Part shown: in pieces, positions 56,880 to 64,000 of the stretch
How the letters are laid out: every line of letters begins with the position of its first letter
How positions within the stretch are numbered: the stretch's first letter is position 1
Assembly (NCBI GenBank): GCA_951640195.1
Contig: OX621173.1
Coordinates: forward strand, 599,780-663,779
Direction: 5' to 3'
DNA from: Porpolomopsis calyptriformis
Taxonomy: Eukaryota > Basidiomycota > Agaricomycetes > Agaricales > Hygrophoraceae
DNA length: 64,000 nucleotides
The notes under the pieces: generated by a model
Told to the model about the DNA's origin: nothing
Databases searched by the model: none
What the model saw: only the letters and a program-made list of their open reading frames with translations
Position numbers and translations under genes: made by a program

Positions 56880-58099
56880 GCAGTAAAAAGCAGTGATAGA
56901 ATGTAATGTACTTACATGGTCAAAAGAAACCGTAATCCAAACATCTTGGTGTGTACTTAAAAGGCGTACAGGGATGAGGGCAAGGGGGCAATCAATAGCA
57001 GAAGCAGGGATGACTTCTGGTGGGTAAAATTGATCCGCATATGAAATATGTATACCTAGGATGGGTGAACTGCACATGAATCATCGTATCATATACCACT
57101 ACAGAAACATTGACTAATCACTTACAACAAGTCCCAAGGCAGTGCAGGAAGCGCATCATCAGCATAGAGTCTTCGAACAACTGCACAAACATGTGGTGGT
57201 TTGTCGGTGCCAGGAATCTGAATAGCAAAGAGTTCTTCAATCCGGATGGGAGAGCGAACTTCTGCTCATTGAATATATGTGAAAACATCAGCCTTTGAAC
57301 ATGTATTAGCAACTGAGCCATATTGCAGTCCATCCTTCCAGATATACAGCAATCAGTGAGCAGTTTGATGACCTATAAAGACTGTTCCCAGCTCTCGAGA
57401 GAATTCGCACTGGAGCCATAAGTCAGGCCAAACATGTCTGCAATACTCAAGGAGGAGAGTATATATGTCCAAATTATGATCGGTGAGACTGACAGGATGA
57501 ATATCATGAAGGTTGACTAGTTTGGACAAGACCTTGGGCAGAGAGATGGAGTCGATTGAGGTCTCACTTCGAAATATTGCTATCTGTATCATCATCACCC
57601 CTCGTTCTTGTGCAGCCTCAGCCTTGATAAGTTTGTGGATCAGTTGGTGTTTGTGTTGGGAAGCATCTAGAGGTAGGCCAAGGAGAAAGTCGTAAATGAG
57701 GTGGGTTTGGACCCAATTTCGCATCAGCGTGAGTTCCATTCTTCCGCCATCATGTCCATTGTGGTTTACCTTCTCTAACATCCCATTGAACCTCTCAAAG
57801 GCGAACAACCACCAGGCATAGACAGGTTTGAATAACTTGATCATGGAGGCAAAGTGCATAGCAAGGTGGTGGTTGACGGTGAGCACAACACCAAGCAGGA
57901 GCAAGCGACAACAATAATTAGCTAGGTATGTCTGTCCAGCATGAGCTTGGGACATGGTGATATTTTTGGTAGAAAGAAGCCAGACTCCAGCACAAAGAAG
58001 CAGAATAATATTGTATAAGGTTTTGCGCTTTTGAGAATGGGTTGTGCTGATATTCTCATTTGGTGAAACCCATGGTTCAGTGTTGGGAATGTCATCCAA
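56880..58099 (-). pseudogene. C-terminal part of a CACTA/Plavaka-like transposase
   Basis: The minus strand reads NHHLAMHFASMIKLFKPVYA, WWLFAFERFNGMLEKVNHN, DGGRMELTLMRNWVQTHLIY and YTLLLEYCRHVWPDLWLQCE, the C-terminal region known from Tnp2-like transposases of mushroom CACTA/Plavaka elements. After introns come SRMLRFLHCLG, then ISYADQFYPPEVIPAS and DVWITVSFDHVS near 56920-57060. The catalytic N-terminal two thirds are missing; the frame breaks off at about 58100, where Harbinger-like sequence begins. A 5'-truncated relic, convergent with the coiled-coil gene. Confidence 0.55.
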
Positions 58100-58387
58100 T
58101 TGGTCTCACCATGTGACCCAGAGGATTACCAGTATAACAGTCAGAAGACGGCGCCATTCATCTGCTTTTTTCAACAATTAATTCTCACTAAGCTACAAAA
58201 ATGATACATGAATATGAATAATGGATGCCTTCCTGTGGCAAATAAACCATTGAAATATGCTAAATTCATTAGGGCGGAGTGTGAAATCAACATTTAGTTT
58301 AGAGATCCTAAACCATAATAATAAACATATAAAATATTTTACTTCCAACATTTACCTCCGATACGCTCCCTCCAGATCTCAATTGAT

Positions 58388-59690
58388 GGATGCCAATCTA
58401 ATCAACCTCCTTGCGGCTCAAGATGACAGAGACGATGCTGAAGAGCAAATCGAAATCCAGCGGATTGCGATGTGTGGATTACTTATAGTCCATGGCGTGA
58501 TGGGAGACCAACAACTTCATGCGCAAAAGCGTGCATGAAGTCGACATTAATTGATGCATCAAGCCCTTCTGCCCAACCCACGCTGGGCTACGCCTTGGGT
58601 GCAATTATACGCAAGTTGTTGTGACAAGGCGTATATCATGATGATGGGTTTTGACACTATCACCTTCAATTATATTCTGGGCAGCAGTTTTGCTACTGCC
58701 TGGAACACAACCCCAGTTACGCAACGCAATGTCAGCACTTCTGCTGCACCACGAATCTATTCTTGGTCTCTCGATGCTGCCAGGGGGGCTCAGCCTCATC
58801 CTACACTACCTCAATTCCACTATACACAACACTGGATTAATACAAATCTTTGCACTTATCCCCACCACAGTCTCAAGGTATTTAAATTTTTCCCTCTGAC
58901 TTCTCATGGTGACCCTCCGCAAGATATCCAACGCGCAGGTTCGGTGGCCTGCCAGTGATGAATACCAGTGTCTCAATGAACTGGTGGTAGCCCACCACCC
59001 CTTACTCACTGGTGCATTTGGCACCATGGATGGGTTGAATCTGCCAGTGCAGACCTCAACTGATGTGGATATTGAGAATGCTACCTACAATAGCTGGCTT
59101 CATGAACACTTCGTAAGCTCTGTTTTTGCATACGCAGCATCTGGTAAGCACTCTCATTTTGTGAATTCATTGCTCATGCTTTTTACAGGTGAAATCATCG
59201 CATGCCAGCTGAATGCCCCCGGCAGCTGGTATGACTCCCAGGTCACATGACCCATTTACTGCAAGCTACACGATCTTACCCCTGAAGGGTATTACCTTGT
59301 CACCAATACAGCGTTCCCTCGCAGAACTGCTGCGACTCATAGCTGGATTCGAGCTCCTTTAAAGAATAACACAGTACTTCCCACCAATCCCATCCAATGC
59401 ATGCAACTATTAGCGTTGGACCAACAACTCCTCTCATTCTGACAGACTGCTGAGTGGGGCAATCGCGCCCTCCAGGGTTGCTTCGGCCAACTCAGGGTTC
59501 CCCTCAGCATCACCTACAAGGACTGTCATTCCAACATCCTAGAGTCCTGCGCAAGGCTTTACAATCTTCACTGCCGGAGGGTTGGGTTGAATCAGATTAG
59601 GTTAGTATACTTACCTATCTGGCAAGGGGATGCAGGGGACAGGGTATGGTCAGGATTCGAGCAGATGGTCTTTGCAGACATATGTTGGAA
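58388..59690 (+). pseudogene. Dead Harbinger-like DDE transposase
   Basis: Plus strand. Recognisable blocks: LLPNPRWATPWVQLYAS, GFDTITFNYILGSSFATAWN, GTMDGLNLPVQTS (first acidic residue), TYNSWLHEHFVSSVFAY, GEIIACQLNAPGSWYDS, GYYLVTNTAFPR (second acidic residue changed to Asn) and QTAEWGNRALQG, ending FEQMVFADICWNN. These fit the DDE_Tnp_4 transposases of mushroom genomes. It has in-frame stops (for example after GSWYDSQVT and before QTAEWG, both TGA where Arg is usual), one frame change near 58775 and a kept GTAAGC...TTTACAG intron. Not functional. Confidence 0.7.
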
Positions 59691-59949
59691 TAACTGAGTC
59701 GCCCATTTTCATATGGGTTCAGTAGTAGTTTAATTCTTTTTGTATCACTCATATATCGGAACAATGTTTTGGTTCCATTCACACATTTGGTATATGATGA
59801 TGCTGGTATTAGACGTGACCAGCACAAATATACTACTGCTGAACAAATATGTGGGGGGGGCGGGGGACAACAAAACATAACAAAACGTAACAAAAGAGAA
59901 CATTCAAACAAAATATTTACTTACCGGACCACATTAGTGGTGACTATGT

Positions 59950-60520
59950 GTTGGAAGGCCCAGTGGCGGGCCTGTCAGGGCTTTCCGGGAGGGGGGGTAG
60001 GGGTATCTGGGATTGGATTGGGGGTGGGGATGGGACATGCCTTTGAGGCAGTGGTATGTGTCGTCTGGTTACGCCTCATGAAGGCGGTAAAGGGAGAGGG
60101 GGGGGACCAGCTGACATCACGGTTGTACTGTCGGCGCTTGGCTGGGGTCTTCAGCATCAAGAGCAGTTCTGCTCTATCGAGTTGACATTCAGCCGTGAGT
60201 CACGCACTCTCAGACTGACTGAGATGACCTCGTAGAACCTCGATCATTGCCTATGCATCCCGGACTTGGGTGGTAAGCATGAGGAGCTGGGTGGTTTAGA
60301 ATGAGTGAGTGAGGCGCTCCTCATCTCAAGCAACTTGCCTTGTGGCGTGGGCAGTGGGATCGAGGATGTTGGTGATCGTCTGGAGCAGATTCTGCCCAGC
60401 ATTCTTGGCCTGGCACTGTGAGATCTTGGGAGGGATTGATCCCTCGATGGGCTCGCTGTTAGATGGCAGTCTAGGGTTGATCGCAAGGTTTTACTTCAGG
60501 CTCTGGGTGTAGGGTTTTAA
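59950..60520 (-). pseudogene. Gag-like remnant beside the LTR
   Basis: Minus strand below 60520 reads NPRLPSNSEPIEGSIPPKIS, NLLQTITNILDPTAHATR, LLMLTTQVRDA and LDRAELLLMLKTPAKRR, then a Pro-rich part, in one frame interrupted by TGA, TAA and TAG codons that each differ from CGA, CAA or CAG by one C-to-T change. Amphipathic Leu/Gln/Glu-rich composition and its place just outside an LTR suggest a retroelement gag. It may belong to a second element sharing this LTR as its 5' end. Confidence 0.4.
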
Positions 60521-60545
60521 AGGGTTGGAAGACTACTGATTGGGG

Positions 60546-60815
60546 TGTTAACGAAAGAAACAGACTTATCCTAAGTCTATCTACTGCTAGCTTTATATAC
60601 TAGCTAAGTATGAGTCATATTGACTACGTGTGAGTCGTAACGACTATGGATGAGTCATGTAGATAAGGAGAGTGATGGTTGACTAAATATAGATATGGCT
60701 TGGTCACCTTGTATTACTAAGCGGAGCTTGGGTGGCTAAGCGGCTATTGGTGTAAACTGTCTGATGTAAATGGGAATAGACAAGCAAAGGAAAAGGAAAA
60801 AATATATCTCTGACA
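60546..60815 (-). mobile_element. Long terminal repeat of the Ty3/Gypsy element
   Basis: On the minus strand it begins TGTCAGAG and ends TTAACA, the usual TG...CA ends, 270 bp. Toward pol, the adjacent minus-strand sequence GTGGAGGTGAA is a plausible polypurine tract, so this is the 3' LTR of the pol at 61.1-64 kb. No second LTR is in the window for comparison. Confidence 0.55.
60611..60670 (+). promoter_or_regulatory. Three 20-bp repeats with TGAGTCA (bZIP) sites in the LTR
   Basis: TGAGTCA at 60611, TGAGTCG at 60631 and TGAGTCA at 60651 are spaced exactly 20 bp apart; the first two are followed by TGACTA/CGACTA half-sites. TGAGTCA is the Gcn4/AP-1 core. Confidence 0.5.
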
Positions 60816-61094
60816 TTCACCTCCACAAAAGGGAAATTCGTCCCGAATTTTGAGGAGACCCTTCGAAGCGAAGGAAGGGTGTCAAGGAGAGGTGTAAAGG
60901 GATGGTAGAGGTGGGTAGAGCGGTGATGAGATGGGTGAGCGATGAAGAGGAGGGATGAGTGGATAGTTGTCAGATCAAAGACTATCCACTAGGTATACTT
61001 TTCCTCAACTCTCCAGTAGATATCACCTTCTCTAACCACACATCCAGAAGGGAGGCGTAAGGAATACTGTTCGTTCGGGAACAGCATCCGGTCC
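60816..61094. other. Spacer between LTR and the last element ORF
   Basis: Part of the Ty3/Gypsy element; contains the candidate polypurine tract at its left edge and no reading frame of note. Confidence 0.45.
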
Positions 61095-61787
61095 CTAGGT
61101 CGCGCCATCATAAACTGGGGGTTGAAGCAGGTGTCCATCTGGGTCAAACCAGTGGTAACGGCTGTCCAACTCCCAGGCACGTCGCAACCAAGTTTCAGCC
61201 AGCTCCCTACACATCACAGCATTCTCCTCCAGGTCAAGGATCCTTTCGTACTTGGCATCCATCATCGAGCGGTACCCGTTCCGGGCAGTATAGAGTCGGT
61301 CGGCAACGCGATGGATGCGGTGCGAGATGGGGTCTTCGGGGATAGTGGGGGTGGTGACGTCGGATTCGTCCTGGTCCGGTATAACCATCAAAAGTTGGCG
61401 CCCAACTTGGTACGCCTCCAGCCAATCTTCGAGTTGATTCTTCTTGTCGTCAAAGTTGCTGTCCTTGTCGAATGTGTACCAGTGACGGTCGTAGTTGAGT
61501 TCGCATCGATGTGCTCCAGAAATAAATGGGATGTAGGTCTCGGGGCACCCAGATAGGTGCTCGACCTTGGCAAAGGGGAGCCCTCGGTAGTTACAATTTC
61601 GTCCCGGCTTGTTGATAGTATCGGTGCGTCGTCTCGGCTTCTTGAACTGTCGGGTAACCAAGACACTGTCAGACAAGGAAGAGGAGGAAGAGGAGTCAGG
61701 GGGAAGGTTGGAGGTAGAAGCAGTGGGGTTCCCTCGAGGTGGACGCCTCCCAGTCGACTTGCGAGTATAAAGAACTTGGCGGGGCAT
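61095..61787 (-). CDS. Extra 230-aa ORF after pol in the Ty3/Gypsy element
   Basis: Starts MPRQVLYTRKSTGRRPPRG; basic N-terminus, Ser run (PDSSSSSSLSDS), then GRNCNYRGLPFAKVEHLSGC, GAHRCELNYDRHWYTFDKDS, NQLEDWLEAYQVGRQLL, and a helical C-terminus (RIHRVADRLYTARNG, VMCRELAETWLRRAWELD) ending PPVYDGAT. It sits on the pol strand, 115 bp past the pol stop and before the LTR. It is fully open although pol is broken by stops. Not recognised; not an envelope-type protein (no signal or membrane segment). Confidence 0.5.
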   Translation of the reverse strand: MPRQVLYTRKSTGRRPPRGNPTASTSNLPPDSSSSSSLSDSVLVTRQFKKPRRRTDTINKPGRNCNYRGLPFAKVEHLSGCPETYIPFISGAHRCELNYDRHWYTFDKDSNFDDKKNQLEDWLEAYQVGRQLLMVIPDQDESDVTTPTIPEDPISHRIHRVADRLYTARNGYRSMMDAKYERILDLEENAVMCRELAETWLRRAWELDSRYHWFDPDGHLLQPPVYDGAT

Positions 61788-61901
61788 TTCGTGCTTCTTT
61801 TGATGATTGTCGGGAAGGGGAAGTCCTTATAATCGTCAGAGATTGAAAAGGAGAAAAAGAGATTCAACGATCGTGATGTCGGTAGTATTCGTAAAAGAGA
61901 G

Positions 61902-64000
61902 TTAAATCGCCGCTTGAATAGACTTTTCATAATTCATTAAGACGTCTTTTGCGTGCTTGAGGTTCCATCGTGGTTCCCAGGTGGCTGCCTCTATCGGGTA
62001 GCCTTTCCACTTGATTAGGTATTGTCGGTTCCGTTTTCCTGGGGTGTGATTGAGAATACGTTCCACCTCATACTCGGGCTCTCCTTCGATCACATCTGGA
62101 GGTGGTCGGAGATTGTCATCTTCTCCGATCGGGGGGTGGAGATCGAGATTCTCTTCTAGAGCCTTGAGTAGTGAAACGTGAAACACGGGGTGGATCCTCC
62201 ATGACAGCGGTAGCTTTAATCGGTAAGCCACAGGCGATACTTGTTTTAGAATTATAAAAGGCCCGAGCCAGCGGACATCCAGTTTCTTCGCGGGCCGGCC
62301 AGTTTTCAAATTCTTGGCATCAAGCCAGACCCTTTGTCCTTCGTAAAACGTGGGTTCCTTTTGACGTTTTCAATCGGCATAGAGCTTCATTGAGTTAGCG
62401 GTCTTTTGGAGAGACTCTTCAGCGTTCTCTCTAGCCCTAGTGAGCTGCACATAAAACTTGTTGGCATCGGGATTTGAGGTTTGGGTTGGAACTGATAAGG
62501 GGGTGTGAGGGTGTCGGCCATATTCAAGCCAGAAGGGGGATTGGTGAGTGGAGGAATGTTCTCGGTTGTTATAAGCGAACTCCGCCGGAGCTAACCAATC
62601 TTTCCAATCGTCTTGCATGAAGTTGGTGTAGAGCCGTACGTACTGCTCTAACTCTTGATTGGTTCATTCGGTTTGTCTGTCTGTTTGGGGGTGATAGGCG
62701 GTAGAAAGCCCAGAAGTGGTTCCTAGGAGTTCGTTCAATGACGTAGCGAATTTTGATGAGAATTGGGTTCCTCAATTGGTGATGATCTTCTCTGGCCATC
62801 CATGGTGTTTCCAGACATGTTCTTGAAACAGCGCAGCAGTTCCTTTAGCAGATAGGTTTCCGGTTGTTGGGATGAAGTGAGCCCGTTTGGTGAATCTGTC
62901 CACCACAACTAGAATAGCGTCAAATCCTTTTGAATTGGGGAGTTCCACGATTAGATCAGCAGTGATCTGTTGCCACGGTTTAGTAGGAGGGGGTAACAGT
63001 TGGAGAAGTCCAGTGGGTTCCTGTGGGTAAACCTTGGTCTGTTGACAAGCAAGGCAGGACTTCACGTAATTGGTGATATCTTGTGGGGCACCTTCCCATG
63101 TGTAATTACGGAGGAGCAGTTCCTTCGTCTTCTCAATACCGGGATGGCCACCAGTGGGTGTGTCGTGGGTCAATCAAATAATTTCTGTGTGCAAAGATAC
63201 GTCCTTTGGCACAACTATACGATCTCCAGCATCGCACACAATGCCATCTACGTGGGTGTATCTGGAAGAGGGATCTTCAATTTTGGCCATGATCTCGAGA
63301 GGTAGGGGGGAATGAAAACAAAGCTTGGATAAAAAGTTGGGGGATGATAAACTGATAATCGCATTGATGAAAAGCGCATTGACAAAAAGTTCTTTTGGCA
63401 GAAGGACCTTGTCCTCCACCTCCTCATAAGACTCCGGGTAATGATCTGGATGCTTGGAGAGTCCATCAGCCTTATTCTTGATTCTAGGCTGGTAGCTGAT
63501 TCTGAACCAAAAGCGAGCTAAAAATTCAGACCATCTAGCCTGGCGCCTGGAGAGTTGATGACTGGTTATGAAATATTGGAGGGACTGGTTATCAGTCTTG
63601 ATCATAATAGGCTGTCGTGTCCCTTGTAGAAGGTATCTCCATTCATTCAAGGCAGATATGATGGCCAAAAGCTCTTGGTCATGGGTGGGGTAATTTCGTT
63701 CAGCTGGGAGGAGGGTCTTGGAGTAGAAGCCAATGGGATGCCAATCTTCTTCGTCATTCTCTTTCTGGGTCAAGACTGCACCCAGTGTAACACCAGAAGC
63801 ATCCATCTCCAGAAGGTAAGGAAGGTCTGGCTTCGGGGTCCTCAAAACAGGAGCAGAGGTAAGCGCATTCTTGAGGGTATCAAAAGCACGTTGTTGCTTA
63901 GGGGTCCAAATCCATTCTTGATCCTTTTGTAGGAGCTCATTAAGAGGACGAGCAATCAGGGAGTAATCCTTGATAAACCTCCGCCAAAAGTTGGCAGTGC
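61902..64000 (-). pseudogene. Ty3/Gypsy chromovirus pol (partial at window edge)
   Basis: From the right edge: RT connection (FWRRFIKDYSLIARPLNELL), RNase H (LLEMDASGVTLGAVLTQKE; ERNYPTHDQELLAIISALNE), integrase zinc-binding and core (GHPGIEKTKELLLRNYTWEG, SCLACQQTK, DLIVELPNSKGFDAILVVVD) and a C-terminal chromodomain (YEVERILNH, NRQYLIKWKGYP, TWEPRWNL) ending SIQAAI at 61902. One frame spans the whole segment with no frameshift but four TGA codons (63174, 62772, 62664, 62370), each where arginine is expected. The gag and N-terminal RT lie beyond the window. A decayed fungal chromovirus retrotransposon. Confidence 0.8.

Noticed and set aside
59840..59880. G-run near 59850 as a telomere or G-quadruplex element
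   Set aside because: A single G run without repeated telomeric units; likely simple sequence.
1..64000. CRISPR arrays or bacterial operons
   Set aside because: No regularly spaced direct repeats with unique spacers and no bacterial gene organisation; the DNA is intron-rich eukaryotic.

Overview
The window is nuclear DNA of a filamentous fungus, almost certainly a mushroom-forming basidiomycete (Agaricomycetes). Genes carry many short GT-AG introns of about 48-90 nt, are packed head to head or tail to tail, and encode fungal housekeeping proteins (eIF3c, Hut1, Zng1-type GTPase, SAP30BP/HCNGP, Gpi8) among expanded Agaricomycete families and transposons. No bacterial signals such as operons, Shine-Dalgarno sites or CRISPR arrays are seen. 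Exon boundaries were worked out by eye from splice sites and reading frame.

Layout. 0-13.4 kb: an inverted repeat with two collinear arms of about 2.46 kb (2013-4470 and 10970-13428) brackets 6.5 kb holding eIF3c, a three-repeat membrane protein and a small membrane protein. Each arm carries the 3' end of eIF3c and one copy of an unrecognised gene unit; a third copy lies outside at 0.53-1.46 kb. 14-30 kb: an unrecognised multi-exon gene, a 23-unit TPR protein, hut1, a COG0523/Zng1-like GTPase, a domesticated reverse transcriptase (rvt) and a mitochondrial J-protein. 30-45 kb: a small secreted protein gene (SSP3), a divergent pair made of a HeLo-like/pseudokinase gene and a kinase-ankyrin gene, then HCNGP, an F-box gene, GPI8 and SSP1. 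45-64 kb is transposon-rich: an 8.2-kb TIR transposon, SSP2, a CACTA/Plavaka-like remnant, a dead Harbinger-like DDE transposase, an LTR and a Ty3/Gypsy chromovirus pol that runs off the right edge.

Most interesting biology. (1) The divergent pair at 31.8-38.3 kb couples a HeLo-like N-terminus plus degenerate kinase with an intact kinase-Sel1-ankyrin protein of about 1453 aa. The logic resembles the animal RIPK/MLKL pair, so this is a candidate fungal regulated-cell-death or allorecognition module. A relic of the 3' end of the neighbouring HCNGP gene lies on its far side. (2) A secreted-protein family (SSP1, SSP2, SSP3) has conserved promoter sequence, and in SSP1/SSP2 also conserved introns and signal peptide, while the mature exons diverge around a twin CX3C frame. 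(3) The SSP1/SSP2 tandem duplication gives an empty site that defines the ends and target duplication of the 8.2-kb transposon. (4) Stops in the transposon genes are mostly explained by C-to-T changes, pointing to RIP-like or methylation-driven decay.

The unique segments probably work independently; the only strong functional pairing suggested by the sequence is the HeLo-pseudokinase/kinase-ankyrin pair.
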